DNA of 64,000 nt from Marsupella aquatica (GCA_973895155.1 OZ316893.1:3410001-3474000), one strand, 5' to 3'. Positions 32,134 through 44,584 are shown, counted from the first letter of the stretch. Translations and numbers: made by a program. The notes: generated by a model from the sequence alone, not told the origin.

Positions 32134-35100
32134 ATGTCTACGTTGAGAGTGTTGGCGCGGGGCAAGCGCCCAGCCCCACCCCACACTTCTCCCCCATCCT
32201 CCCCTCCCCCTCGTGGCCGTCTTCGTGTTTGCTCTTCTTCACTGGATCTCTCTCATCTTCGTGATGATCCCATGCCCGATGCTCTGCCAGTCCCCCCCGT
32301 CTACTGCCCACCCCATCGTCGCCCTGGCTCCTCTCCCCACCCCATTCCCCCTCCACCCATTCATCATCCTCCTCCGGCCTCCTCGTCCACATCTGTTCCA
32401 CCCCCACCTCCTGTCGAGTCTTTCCCTGCTCCCTCCCCGGACGAGCGTCCCCTGCATACTTGTCCTGACTGTGGATGGGTTGGCATCTCCCTCCCTCATC
32501 ATCGCGGGCGGGGCCGGTGCCATCGTCGCCAGCAAGCACAATCCCAGCCTCAGCCCCCTATTGACCCGGTTAGCTCTGCCCCTCCCTCCTTGGAGGCTCC
32601 CGAGCAGGCATGGAGTTGGGTTCGCACTCTAGACCCCCTTCCAGCCTACCATCCAGGGTACATTAGACCTCGCCTTTATAACCACATTCCTCTGGCGCTG
32701 CGCCCTATAGTTCGGTCCTCCTTGTTGCAACTCATGCAGCTTATCTTGGCGCATCCTATGGAGGTCTCCTATTGGTCTTTACTGATGCTTTTTCCACAGT
32801 GGACTCTTACCCTCCCTAGTCATGGTGGTCGTGTGGGTCACCGTGAGACTGCCTCTCGTATCCATCGTTTTTTACGGGGAGATTGGGAGCAGCTTCAGGA
32901 AGAGTACTTTCTTCGCGCCCGGTCTTTTACCGCCCGTGCTTTGTCTGACCCAGCTCGCCACTCTCATCCCCCTGAGCATCGACGTCTTCGTCGCTCTTGT
33001 CGTTTAGCCCAGGCTGGTGAATATTGTCGGGCTGTCCAGGCCCTTTCTCCCACCACACCAGCCCCCCCTGGCGAGGTCACCTCGTTGGCCCTTCAGGATC
33101 TCCATCCGCAGCCCCATGATCAGCTCCCTTTGTTTGTAGAGGATTTTGAGCCTGAGGAGGATCTTCAGTTTAGTAGGGACCACTTCACCTATGCCTTCCT
33201 CCATGCCCCACGTTGTTCTGCTGGTGGCCCCTCCGGCTATGTCTTTGAGCATTTTCGTGATTTATTCCCCCCTGAGGATCCTCAGTTTGGTTTTCCAGTT
33301 TTCTTCTCCTTTTGCCAGTGTATTGCAGCCGGTCGTTTGCCTCCTCCCGTCTCTCGGCTCTTGAGTGCTTCTCGTTTATTGGCCATGGCTAAGTCTTCGC
33401 CGGGTGTTCGGCCAATTGCTATTGGGGAGGTTTTTCTTCGTCTTGTGTCTCGCACACTTTCCTCACAGTTTCGCTCTGCACTATCGGATCATCTCTCTCC
33501 ACATCAGTTTGCAGTTGGCGTTCCTGGCGGTTGTGAGACGGTTATTGCGGGTATTCGAGCTACATTGGACCTCCACCCTGATTGGGTTGTCCTCCAGGTT
33601 GATGTCTCTAACGCTTTTAATACGGTTTCTCGGGCAGCCATTTTTCGTGCTTTGAGGGCGGCGGATCCAGACATCCAGTCCCTGATCCCCTTTGTCCGTT
33701 GTTTTTATGGACTCGAGGCCCCACTCTTCTATAGTCATCACTCCTCTACAGGTGTGTATACCACTCTTTCCTCTGCAGAAGGTACACGTCAGGGTGACCC
33801 TTTGGGTGGGCCTCTTTTTGCCATTGCCCATTTTACAGCTTTACGGGAAGCTGCCATGGCCCACCCCCAGTGTATCTTCCCCTCCCTTTCAGATGACACC
33901 CACATCATTGGTCCTCCTGCCGCGGTTACTTCTGCCCTCGCCACTCTTTCCACCCATTTGATGGGCCTCGGTTTACGAGTTCAGCCTGTGAAGAGTCGTG
34001 CATGGAGTCCAGCTGGGTTACCCTCTGATCTTGTGCTTCCCCCAGGGTTCTTACGTCCAGCCGATGGTCTTCGGGTCCTTGGCTCCCCATTCGGTACCGC
34101 CTCCTTTTGCTCATCTTTCATCGCTGACTCTATACAGGCTGCCTTAGCCCATACTCCTATGCTCCCTAAGTTAGCAGATTCTCAGGCAGCATTTGGGATG
34201 TTGTTGAGGTGCATCCACCCTCGTGCGTCTTATCTGGCTCGGACGCATCCCCCTACCGAGGATCTTTGTCTCCACCTTCGAGCATTTGATGTCTCCATTC
34301 GTCAGACCCTGGCCTCTCTTTTAGGTCCGGGTATGTTGCTCTCATCTCCGTGGCTTCATCGACAACTCAGTCTTCCTATTTCGTAGGGTGGTTTTGGGCT
34401 TACTTCCATTGAGAGCCTTGCACCTTTGGCCTTTTTGGGTGCATGGGCGGCCGCCTTCTCGTTGTTGGCCGATCGTTTTCTTATTGAGGATCGCCCTTTT
34501 TTACTTTCATCTCTCATGGAGGTAGAGGAGGGTTCCCTCCCGTTTCAGGTTCATTTGCGCGTAGCGCGGTCCTCATTACCAGATCCCGTTCGCGCCGCGT
34601 TACCTTCTTTCCAGGAGTTTTTATCCTTGGATCCCGTTCGTCTTCAAGCAGACCTCGCTGGGCGTATGCACACTTTCACCCTTTCCAGCATCCTCTCCGA
34701 GGCACCTGACACGGACCGAGCTCGGATTCTTTCTTCCAGAGGGAAGGGCGCAGGTGGATGGCTTCAGGCCAATCCAGTCATTCCTCATTTGCGGATGTCT
34801 TCAACGGAGTTCTCCACAGCCATGCGTCTTCGTCTGGGGCTGCCCCACCCACTTCTTGCAGGTTTACCTCCTTCTTGCACTTGTGGGAAGCCTTGTGATG
34901 CCACAGGTGTCCATCTTCTTCGGTGCAGTTTGGGAGGTGAAACCATTATTGTTCACGACGCTGTGCGAGATGCGACTGCTCAGGTTCTCTCTGGCTCTTT
35001 GGTATGCGTGCGGCGGGAGGTGGTACTCGAGTTACCTGGTCCTCCATCACAGCGGTTACGGGTGGATCTTACCATGGTCCGTGAGGGTCAACGTACTTTG

Positions 35101-35529
35101 GCAGATGTTGTGGTGGCACACCCATTGCGCCAAGACATCATTGGGACAGCGGCAACTACGGCAGGGGCAGCAGTGTCACGTGCGGCAACAACGAAGGAGG
35201 CCAAATATGTTGCACGAGCTTCATCCGACAGCTTCCTCCCCCTTGCTGTGGAGCTATTTGGGCGTCTTCATCCTCAGTTTGATGGGCTTCTTCGGCAAGC
35301 TGCCCGGGATGTTCATGGCCGAATGAGTCCCACCGGACCCCCGCTTTCTATTTTGACCACGCACTTTCGTCAACGCATTTCAGTCACCTTACAGCGTGCT
35401 CAAGCTCGGGCCATCTATCGTCGATCTCTTACAGTGGGTGCTAGTGTGCCTCCGCAGCGGCTAGCTCCCCTTGAGGATGTTCCAATCCCACTTGCCGATC
35501 TAGTTTTGACTCTTGATGTGGACCATTAG
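32134..35529 (+). pseudogene. RLE retrotransposon polyprotein (zinc finger, RT, endonuclease), one in-frame TAG
   Basis: From ATG 32134 the frame runs 1131 codons to TAG 35527-35529, with one premature TAG at 34384-34386. Copy 2 has CAG (Gln) there, so the break is a single C-to-T change. A proline-rich N-terminus leads to a zinc finger with CPDC at residues 110-113 and His/Cys ligands at 122-130. RT covers about residues 410-680, with QVDVSNAFN and GTRQGDPLGG, and with LSDD (residues 585-588) in place of the usual Y/F-A-D-D. A Cys-His cluster (CTCGKPC ... HLLRC, about 915-931) and HDAVRD, then LRVDLTM and TLADVVV, fit the RLE nuclease. The RLE makes the nick that primes reverse transcription. 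An 'FLPLAVELFG' block follows. Confidence 0.87.
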
Positions 35530-35776
35530 CTTTTTGCCACAATCGGTAGGAATGATGAGGACCTCGGTCCGCTTGGGTTAGTTTTAGTCTCTCTCTCTTT
35601 CTTGGTTTTTAGGGGTTCCCTATTGTTCATTTCTTACTTTTAGTTCCTCTTTCTTGGTGTTTAGTGGTTCCCTTTTGCTCACTTCTTTTTCGATTGGTTT
35701 TGTCCACTTGGGCCCTCTTTTGTTTGTTCATTTGTACTCTGTTTGGTCCCTTTGTATATAAAAAGTGTGTATATTT

Positions 35777-37159
35777 TTTATCATTTCAACTGCTATACCA
35801 ATACAGCATAGCAAGAAGCGAAGAAGCGCAAGAAAAATATATCAAAGTGCCTAAGGGCAAAAAGGTCGAACCCCAAAGACAAAGCAACCCAATGGAAAGG
35901 GAATACAAGAGGGAAGGGCCCAAGAGTTCTAACAATGCACGGAGTACCCATTACAACCTACGAACAACCACAAAAACCAAGAGCCCCCAAAGCAGCAAAG
36001 AAGACTAAAACCCTAAGAACCGAAAAGCCCGGTAAAGCAAGCTTGGGCAAGAGTCAGTTTCTCCCTAATTAATGTTAGTAAGCCTAATTAATGAGTGGAG
36101 CAGATTCTAGTAAAAAATGACACTTAAATGTGTGGGTTTTTGTACTAATACTATTTAGAGTTGGAATTCACAGAACTAGCAATTCACATTTTTGGACTTC
36201 CGCTCCTCCTTTGCGCCTACATAGTTTGGCAAGCCCTATTGAGGCTGTGTTCCTTCGTGGTCAATTTATTGTAGTCATGTTAGGTGCAGTAAACACACTC
36301 TTCCCTAGCTATCAGAAGTGAGCGAGCAATGTTTTTGGAACCCTGTAACTATTTCATATGATCTTCAACCAAACAAAATCTCTAGTATTGATATGCAAAA
36401 ACGAAATAATTAATAGTACCCCGAGTGTTATATACAACACGAATTAGTGTGACACTAACACCAATGTTACTTAATGTATGCATTATAGTCTTCGTCTATG
36501 ATTAACATTCATAACATTAATTGAAAAATCTTCCCTAATAAATCATGAACAAAAGCTAGAGTTGAGGTCTTGGTGTGTCCATCAACATTCATAACATTAA
36601 TTGAAAAATCTTCCCTAATAGATATGAACAAAAACACCTCTAGACAGCGACTCTAGAGCCCCACCATGTGAATGGAAAGATATGTATGTCAAATCACGAC
36701 CACTCACGATTTTTGTCATAGTTTCTCTTTACAGGGCATTCAGCCTCCTAAACACAAAAATTCTAGGCTGCAAAATTGGCAAAAGGCATCGGCGCTAGCC
36801 TCCGTGCTAATAGTTACTCCGTACTTATCACGCTCTAGTTTCTCCGTAGCAAAAATTGAGAGTCTAAAAATTTCCACTAAAGTGGACCTCTCTGGTCTGG
36901 CCATTGACATCAGTTGACCACCTTTAATCGTCAGCATGCACAATAAATCCGAACAAAAAGAGAACGGACTACCAGCTGGACCGACGTCCCTATGTAAGTA
37001 TGTAGTCCACTGAAGGAGGCCATCATGTAATCCTTATCCCACATATTTGTGCTGTAGATAACTGATCGCACTTTTTCCTCAGGTTCGCACCCCAATACTT
37101 TCATGCCAGTGCAGAATCGCTTGTAGAGGTAATTCTCCTCCACCGAGTCACCCGGCAAT
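35777..37159. other. Intergenic DNA between RLE element 1 and the dioxygenase gene
   Basis: AT-rich and without a supported gene. A direct repeat of about 45 bp with core 'attcataacattaattgaa' is present at about 36505 and 36590. The region nearest 37159 should hold the dioxygenase 3' UTR, which is transcribed leftwards. Confidence 0.4.
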
Positions 37160-39613
37160 CTAGGCAGTACGCATGCTGCGGCGGACGTAGTCCAATGCCT
37201 TCCCATTACTGATGTCGCCAGCCTTCTTAGCTATGTCGAAGTTGGTTCGGAAGTCACTAGCAACGAAGGGCACGAACTGTGCTGGGTGTTCATCGTCGAT
37301 GAGCTCGGGAGGAGCTTCGACGTGCAATGATGGCTGAGGGTCTAAGAAAATGACCATGGAAAATCGCTCGTACTCTTCGTGGAGCGCAACACGATGCTCC
37401 ACGCTGGGAAATCTGCCATTGCTCCAGGCCTGCAAGCACCAGGTCCATCAATTAGCTTTCGAACGCAAATGTACACAACCACCATCAGCAAGATCTGTTC
37501 ACAAAAGGGGAATTTCAAGGTCTATTCTGGCGTACCAGCGAAATTCTATCTGTCACGGAAAAAGCCTATCGATCCCACAAGTCACATTACACCGAGTAGA
37601 TAGCCAGAATCATAAGCAACAGCTGAACAGCGAACCCCATCAATAAGAGATTAGATTTGTCAGAAAAGGGAGTTGACCACTATTCTATTCGCCGTCAGAC
37701 TCAATTTACGTTTTGCAAAATTACACTCCACCACAATTTCAGCACATCATTTGCAAGAAAAATAATGACAGCCCAAGGCGAAGACTAAAATTCATCCATT
37801 CATTGATTGAAAACGATTATGATGGCAGAAAATTATTCGAGTGATTGTAAGTACACAACAAGGAAGCAATAGATGGGGACAAGACGTACCTCCAAAATGT
37901 CGCCGACATTGACTATTAAACTTCCAGGCAGTGGGTTCACGTCGATCCAAACGCTTCCTCCTGGTTTCTTCACTTGCAGTCCCGCCACGTCCTGCTTCAG
38001 AAGAGTAAGAACGCCGGGATCTGAATGAGCTACTGTTCTCCACACGTTGAAGGGAAGTGTGTTGGGTGGAAAATGATGCAACCGCCACGCGCCACAGCGT
38101 TCCGCAGGGTTCTTGAAGTGTCGAGAGTAGAAGTCTGGTTCCAATCCAACACTCTCCGCTAGAAGTTCTAAAATTTGATGTCCCAGTGCTTCCATGGAGA
38201 GACAGTGTTCCTGGACGGTATTACTGCAACAAATGCCCACGGCAATGCATCAGTAATGCTTATGGACTAGATAGGCAAGCACGTCGATCACGTGCCGGTC
38301 ACACTGATCACCCACAAGGTAAGTCCAGTTCATATCGTGTCGATCAGGCGTAACGTGCACATCGCAGCATCCTCGGGTTGGCTATATGATATTGAGTATA
38401 ACACCGAACTGGACATTCTGCAGAGGAGTGTGGAGCGTTGGACATAACGCACACCACCGTAAAATCTAAAGTGGACCCAATGCCTGCTTCACGTCAACCC
38501 CTTACCGGCCTAAATCGGAATCAATGTGAGCAAAGAGGAGATTTTCCTCATATCAAAGAAGAAAAAAACTCCCGAGACGAATCGCTGGCTTAGGTCCCGA
38601 CACGAATCGCTAGCTAAAGAACTCTCCGGCGTACTTTCGAAGAGGAGTCATCCACACGGTGGACACGCGAGGATCGTGATATCAGCAGGGATCGCCTCAC
38701 CGGCAGCAGTCATCTTTCACATTCTCCAATAAACAATTGACAGACAATTTTCATCTAAATGTGAACGCAGTACATTGCAGAACAAAAGGTCTCCTTCCGA
38801 ATACACTTAAATCGTCCAAACGCTTAGCTCTTTCTGAAGCGGATCACTAAAATCGCATCAGGAAAACGTGGGCAGGAGGGAGACTTTGATTTACAAAATC
38901 GAACTTCAGCTGCCCGGTGGCAAGCAGGCACCCGATGCTGCTGCAATGCTATGAAGAAATGGAAGTTAAGCCTCTGCCAGTATGTCGGGACTCCGGAAAT
39001 CGAATATAGATAGTTGTGGAAGAATACTGAAGGCAACAAACAAATGCATTTAATGCAGCCGCCAATGTTCTTCTATGCACTCAGCAACCTACGGCAGGAC
39101 ATATTCTTACCTGAACTTTGTGTCGCCGCCGGGCCAAATCTTTGCGGTGAGATTATCCACCGAACAGGACGGATCGCGTGAATCGGCAAGCGATTCCTTA
39201 GAAAGGAGTTGTTCTGCCGACCTCAGCGTCCCTTTGTTATCAACGGAACTCCCAGTGGGACCATCAATTTCTGCGGGCTTCGTTACATCAGGTGGGAGAT
39301 CAAAAAAACCTTTGTATCCGAAGAACCTCGCGTTGGGACCATCAATTTTTGCGCGCTGTTTTACATCCAGTGGAAGATCGAAAAACCGGCGAGCCTGCTC
39401 GAGCATCCTAACCTGTAGCTCATCCGTGACGCTGTGGTTCACTACCTGAAAGAATCCCCAAGCTTCGGTTGCCGCTCCAAGCTCCCTAGCGATCTGCGCT
39501 CGCGCTGCTGGATCACCACTTCTAAGGCCCGCTAGGTCAATTAACGGCAACATGGCAGATATGTCGTGCTTCTCAGCTGTCGATTCAGTGACCGGCGCAG
39601 CCGATTGAGCCAT
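37160..39613 (-). CDS. 2-oxoglutarate/Fe(II)-dependent dioxygenase (DOXC-type, 3 exons)
   Basis: Exons on the minus strand are 39613-39111, 38223-37890 and 37429-37160. Donors GTAAGA and GTACGT, acceptors TTGCAG and TTGCAG and all phases fit, giving 368 residues. The N-terminal DIOX_N part reads LPLIDLAGL ... [11 protein letters not shown] ... [12 protein letters not shown]. The iron ligands are His and Asp of HSDP (codons 38027-38025 and 38021-38019) and His of VEHRV (37396-37394); the 2-oxoglutarate-binding RFS follows. WSNGRF is typical of plant members. These soluble enzymes hydroxylate or desaturate hormones and specialised metabolites; the substrate cannot be told. A 26-residue segment after FFDLP is tandemly duplicated. 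The frame is also open upstream to 39916, but MAQSAAP is the family-like start. Confidence 0.9.
39231..39386 (-). repeat. 78-bp in-frame tandem duplication within exon 1 of the dioxygenase
   Basis: On the minus strand 39386-39309 encodes [20 protein letters not shown] and continues FFGYKG; 39308-39231 encodes [20 protein letters not shown] and continues SVDNKG. The units align over 26 codons but have diverged, so the duplication is not recent. It adds an insertion between the DIOX_N domain and the catalytic core. The open frame has been kept. Confidence 0.8.
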
Positions 39614-40080
39614 GCTCGCAGACGAAATCACTGGTTGAGGTCCAGATTCGACGAGAAAATCAGCCGCAAAGTCACCTGGGCTACTGTACAGGCGAAGCCA
39701 GAAACGCACCCAGGCGAACTGTAGAATAGTCCAGTAATTGAAGAAGGATCCCGATCCTGTCCAGCGTCTACCGCAATTTCGAAGGCACGGCGGTGGAATG
39801 CGAATTGCTACAGGAATTCCGCAGCAGGTGCCTCCGCCTCCAGAGCCCCACACGGAAAGAATGCTCGAAAGAATGCGCGAAAAGTAAGTACTTATAGTGC
39901 TGGATGGTCCCGGCAAGTCTTGGTCGGGCTGCGGCTGCGATGTCGGCTCGTAGCTGCCTACGAACCTATGCGGGAATCATAACAGACGACAGTAACTTAC
40001 TGGACAGCTACTGTACACTGCATTGCTGAGATCCGCTTTTTTATTATCTATCCCCAAACGACGCAACCTGCCCCCGTTTA
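39614..40080 (-). promoter_or_regulatory. Proximal upstream region of the dioxygenase gene
   Basis: The gene is read leftwards from 39613, so this is its leader and proximal promoter. The frame is open without a stop to 39916, but the encoded extension has no recognisable targeting signal or domain. No clear TATA box was identified. Confidence 0.3.
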
Positions 40081-40084
40081 TTTA

Positions 40085-40200
40085 ATTGTGACGTCGGCCC
40101 CATCCATCTAATTGTGACGTCGGCCCCATTCATTTAATTGGGACGTTGGCCTCATTTAATTGTGACGTTGGCCTCATTTATTTAGTTGTGACGTTGCTCC
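40085..40200. promoter_or_regulatory. Five-copy array of TGACGT motifs (about 26-bp repeat) upstream of the dioxygenase
   Basis: GACGT occurs at 40090, 40116, 40142, 40164 and 40190, each in the setting 'aattgtgacgtcggcccca' or a variant. Spacing is 26, 26, 22 and 26 bp. Four of the five are TGACGT, the core bound by plant TGA/bZIP factors, and the third is GGACGT. The array starts about 480 bp upstream of the dioxygenase ATG. Its use as a regulatory array is an inference. Confidence 0.6.
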
Positions 40201-40439
40201 CCGTTTTGTGTCTGAGTGAATTATTGGGCCCCTCTTTGGTCATCCCTGGGCTTCTTTTTTTTGCCTAGAAAAACCAAACTAAATCCATATACATGGCCAG
40301 AATACAAAAGGGGAAGGGGGGGGGGGGGGCGGGGGCCAAAAAGGAGCACCACCCAAGGGGACCAGAAGGAGGTCATCACTGGGCTTTTCCTTTTATTTGT
40401 GTTGCTTTGCCTTTAGAACCCTGTCTTCATTTTTTCTTT

Positions 40440-41885
40440 TCTTTTTCACTATAGTATACTAGCTCAATACCCGTGCGTTGCACTATCGATCAAGATGTCA
40501 TTCAGAACAACAAATGTCATGTCGGCCAAGGTGTCGGTGAGAACAAAAGATGTCATGTCGGCCAAGAAGTGTTGAGAACAAATGATGACGTGTTGGCCAA
40601 GAGGTTGTTGAGAAGAAAGATATCATCTAGGCCAAGAGGTTCTGGAAGAAATAGAGGTCGTGTTGCCAATGATGTTATGCCAAATATTTTGTGAAGTATA
40701 ACAATGTTGTTAAGTACAAAATAGCTCCCCGGAATAGCTCAATACCCGTGTGTTGCACAAAAGATGTTGTGTCGATCGCCCAAGATGTTGTGAAGTAAAA
40801 AGATGCCGTAAAAAACCAGGATGTTGTTTCGCCAAAGATGTAGTTATGTGAAACACATTGTCAAGTAAAAAGATGTTGTCATAAAAAAAGAAGTCATTTT
40901 GCCAAACATGTCATCAAGTAAAAAGTTGTCATCATGCAAGTAAAACGTTGTCGTGAAGTAAAAAATTATCATTAACAAAAGAGAAGTCATTTTGCCAAAG
41001 ATATCATGAATAAAAGATGTTGTCGAGTAAAAAGATGATGTGGTGCCAAATGGATCGTTATGTAAAAGATATAGTGAAATAAAAAGATATCATCAAGTAC
41101 AAGTATGCCCCTTGCTTGACACCTTGTCATGAACGCAAGTGCCATGATCTTTATTATTCTTTGGATCCCCGTTTGGATCTTATAACTTTTGTTTTTTTGG
41201 CAGTGAAAATGGCACAAAAAATGAATGTAAAAATCACCCTAAATATTGGGAGAATAATATTTTTATTATTAGTGTATAAAGTCCCCCTATTGATTGAAAT
41301 AGTATCTAAAATTTAACTCTTATCAATATTACACAAAACTATGCACTATCTCACTCTATTGAGTATCTACAATCATCCTTATCATGGAAAGAGGATACTT
41401 CTTGATCTTGTGCATTGAGTTAGCACGTCCCTTTTGTTTGCATATCCCATTTGATTCTCTCCTGCTTGAATATGGGTGTGACTCTTTTTCATTCACACTA
41501 AACTAAATTTATTTTGTCTTTATTCCTTCCCTCTACCAAATTTCTTATTTTTGGTGCCCTTGTAAATTTGAATGACACCACGGCAAAAAACGTGAGCAAC
41601 AATGTATTTATTATAGTTTAGAATAGTTAAGGGGAGGTCTACCATACACTAGCGGTCTTAGTGTTTGGCAGTTTTGTTCTTTTTCACTTGTTGGGCCTCT
41701 TTGGTCTTATGTGGGCTTTTGCCAGTCTTTGGTGTTCTTTTTTCACTTGTTGAGCCTCGTTGGCCTTCTGTGTGCTTTTCCCTTTATTGTGTTACTTTGG
41801 GACCCTATCTCCGTGTTTGGCATTTTTGTTCTTTTTCACGATAGTATATACTTAAGGGGAGCTCTACCATACACTAGTTAGGGAC
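40440..41885 (+). mobile_element. Helitron-like repeat, copy B, with about 35-bp AAGATGT minisatellite
   Basis: It starts near 'tatactagctcaatacccg' plus 'tgcgttgcac' (40455-40483) and a second start phrase lies at 40737 ('gctcaatacccgtgtgttgc'). The array has the core 'gtcatgtcggccaag'. The 3' phrase 'aatttgaatgacaccacgg' (about 41563) has a CACG/CGTG stem where copy A has CCACT/AGTGG. The tail contains 'ctctaccatacactag' twice in variant form (41636 and 41862), the second followed by T, compatible with a Helitron CTAG|T end. A poly-G run lies just upstream at 40312-40335. No protein is encoded. Confidence 0.5.
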
Positions 41886-42256
41886 CACTGCCACTCTCAT
41901 ATTCTATAATTATAAAATGCCTAGGCCAAAATGCAATTTCCTAAAATGAGGCATCCATTTGTTCCATTTTTTTACCACCTGTAAAGGAGGTCTAAGTTTT
42001 TGACAAAAGAACATGTACATGGCAAAAATAAGGGACCCACAAAGGCCCACTGACAAATGCCTAAATTTGGTAATTGTTTTGTTGTTTGATTGTGCTCCCA
42101 AGTTCATGTAAAGTGAAGTCTTGAATTGCCTGTTCTCACATTTGAATGGCTAGGATTGCATCTCGCGCATAGAAAAAAAGGAAATGTTGACCTCAAGTTC
42201 TAGTAAAGCCATCCTAACCCAAGGGTTATAACCCAAGATGACAGTCACACAATTGA

Positions 42257-42430
42257 TGTTAAACATAGACGACAATCGCAACGACAAGCTCATGAACCAT
42301 CCAACACACAAGAGTCAACACAGAGAGATACGTGGTTCATCTCCACATGACGTTACGTCCATGGGAACACACATGAGCTTAACTGCACTCTAGGCCGACC
42401 TGTCATACCAATTAGTTTAATCCTAGTTAA
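42257..42430 (-). repeat. Copia-type LTR remnant
   Basis: It begins TGTTAAAC and shares 'gagatacgtggttca' and 'ttacgtcca' with the LTR at 59286-59617 and the remnant at 47109. By that comparison it lies in minus orientation. No internal coding region is attached, so it is a solo or truncated LTR. The right boundary is uncertain. Confidence 0.45.
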
Positions 42431-44584
42431 TCTAGCTTTTTACTATATTTACTTCCAAAATATGTGTATGATCTACCCAGGCCTCAAGAAATTTTATTTC
42501 AATTTTGCGAGTACTCTTTCATCATGAGCACTTGTAAACAAAAACAAATACCTCTCTATATATACCTACCAAAACTTACCTCCCCTCTATACCATCATGC
42601 CTTATGCTTCACATGGCACCTTTTGGTTGTATTTTCCCCTTGACCTTTCTAAAGTAATCTATGATCCTTGGGTCCTCACTTCTTTCCTTTTGTCCCCGGG
42701 CCCGTCGTTAGCAAAGAAGTATGGGGTTGAAGAAAAATATGGGTCTTTTAATCCATGTCACGCGATTGACATGGGTCTTAACACCAAAAACGTCACTATG
42801 GGTGCCAAAACCATCTCCTTGTACCTGAGGATCACGAAGGGATGTTGTGAATGCCGGTAAACACCAGTTTATGCCCTTAACACCAGACTATCATAGCAAG
42901 ACTCTATCACACATCACCCAAGCTCAATCCCAAGGAACCGAGGTTGGGGATCAGATCTGCGCTCATGATAGTTCTGGTGAGAAGGGGTCTTCATATCGGG
43001 CCCGTACACACAGGGCCTAGCGCTACGGTGCGCATAGGTCTATACATATGCTTACTGTCATAGGTATGTTTCTATTCCGCCGCCGGAATGTACCCATAAA
43101 CTAGTGACTCCTGACTGATTCCCGGCTTAGGGACTTCTAAGCCATTGCCCCACCACTCTGCCATTCCACTCGCAACAATCAGAGCTATGACAGTCCTCAC
43201 CCAGCCCGCTTCAATGCACCCGGTACACCTCTCAGTGGCGCTGCTAGTTCCATCATACACTCAGATTGCCTCACACACACACACATCCACGAGAGAAATG
43301 AGGCCTGAGAGGAAAACTCAATTAGATTCAAAGATGTGCACAATAGTTCACTGAGAACACTTGATCCGAACACTAGGGCCGAAGGCTGTCTCCTCCAGAT
43401 TGTGACGTGCTTGCCCTGCAAGCCTCGTGCTTGCCATGCAAGCTCAATCCTGAACTCAACCTCCTTCACTGCACTTCATTCTTGGGGGCACATACAGATC
43501 TCACACCTCCAATTCAGAACGTCAAGTTACGCATGCATAGTTGACTCGACTTCAAAGCTGGTACCAGGCCTAACGGCGATCTATCCCAGACTGCAATGAG
43601 GCCCGGCCTCATGCTTGCCCTGCAAGCTCAGCTCTGGCCATAGATCCCTTAGTGCTCTCCACCAGACAAAGGCCGGGACTCCCCATGGATCACGTAGCCT
43701 TGCCAGACTGAACTGTAAATGCTCCTCCTGCTGCCCCTTAATCAGTACCTCAGCCTCCCTAATGTGCCCACCGCAAATCGAATTGAAATCCTCCCCACAG
43801 TTTACAATCACCAATACATCACCTATCACCAAGGCTCTGTATCGGGGGAAAAGAACCCAGTTGTGCTGCCCACTAGAAAGAGCCACAATCCAGCTCACAA
43901 ACCTAGCAACCCGTTGCTGTGAAGCTTGGCTGATTACTCCCTGAGTAATAGCACAACCAAGCTCTCCCCAACACGCAGCGTCCAAGTCCAGCCTTGCTTG
44001 CACAGAGCTCCTCCCCGCTACTCAGTCTAAGTGAGATCACACAACTGAAGTCCCCCCCCATCTCTACCGGGGGGCTGCTCTATATACTCTCATACTGAGC
44101 CCAAATGGCTGGGTACTACGCTGCTGGAGCCCTATCCCAGCCCTAACAGAGCCGCCACTATCTCTAACTACTGAACCCTAACTCGCAACTTTATTTCTAT
44201 CTCGAATTGGCTATGTACTTCGGATTCGGCCCTCCTCCATGGTTTTCGCGAGCTTGCGCCTCCTCTCCCGATTTCTCTATTTAACCATTTTCTGCATGGA
44301 TAGCAGCGTTGGAAGCGGCTTGAGCTCCTCTTTCCAACGAGGTCAATTATAGCCGATTTGGTCAAATACATAGAGAGTTATGCCCCCGCAACCGAGAGGG
44401 GGTACTCACTGCTGCGCTAACCCGAGTTACATAGCTAACCCGAGTTTGGCTAACCTAGCTATCCTATCTAACCCGAGTAGAGCTAACCCGTGGGCTCGGG
44501 TTAGGCCGCTACCCGCTATCCGCTATCCGCTAACCTAGCCTAAGCTGAGCCCGAATCCGAGCTTACCTATGCTAACCTGAGGCC
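42431..44584. other. Unassigned, probably repeat-derived DNA
   Basis: No recognised gene. The phrase 'cttgccctgcaagc' and close variants recur at about 43411, 43431 and 43615, suggesting local duplication. A 140-codon minus-strand frame at 43581-44003 has no recognisable domain. The sequence 'ctctatatactctcatac' near 44078 could be a TATA region of an LTR. I cannot define an element boundary. Confidence 0.35.

Larger units (their letters stand above)
31556..35776 (+). mobile_element. RLE-class (R2-like) non-LTR retrotransposon, copy 1, nearly intact
   Basis: The element begins inside a 5' monomer repeat (about 31556) and ends at 'aaagtgtgtatattt' (35776), where its similarity to copy 2 stops. 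It has no poly(A) tail. A single ORF encodes an N-terminal zinc finger, RT and a C-terminal restriction-enzyme-like endonuclease, the architecture of R2/NeSL/HERO-type elements rather than the L1 type with an AP endonuclease. Flanking sequences of the two copies are unrelated, so no target-site preference is evident. One TAG stop breaks the ORF. Confidence 0.85.

Noticed and set aside
35664-36008. 114-codon ORF at the 3' end of RLE element 1
   Set aside because: It spans the element's 3' UTR and flanking DNA; a chance frame.
39614-39916. 101-residue N-terminal extension of the dioxygenase
   Set aside because: The frame is open, but the composition is atypical and family members start near the DIOX_N domain; MAQSAAP is preferred.
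40312-40335. Poly-G tract as a G-quadruplex regulator
   Set aside because: An isolated homopolymer with no gene context; it may be a sequencing or repeat artefact.
43581-44003. 140-codon minus-strand ORF
   Set aside because: No recognisable domain, and it contains locally repeated DNA.
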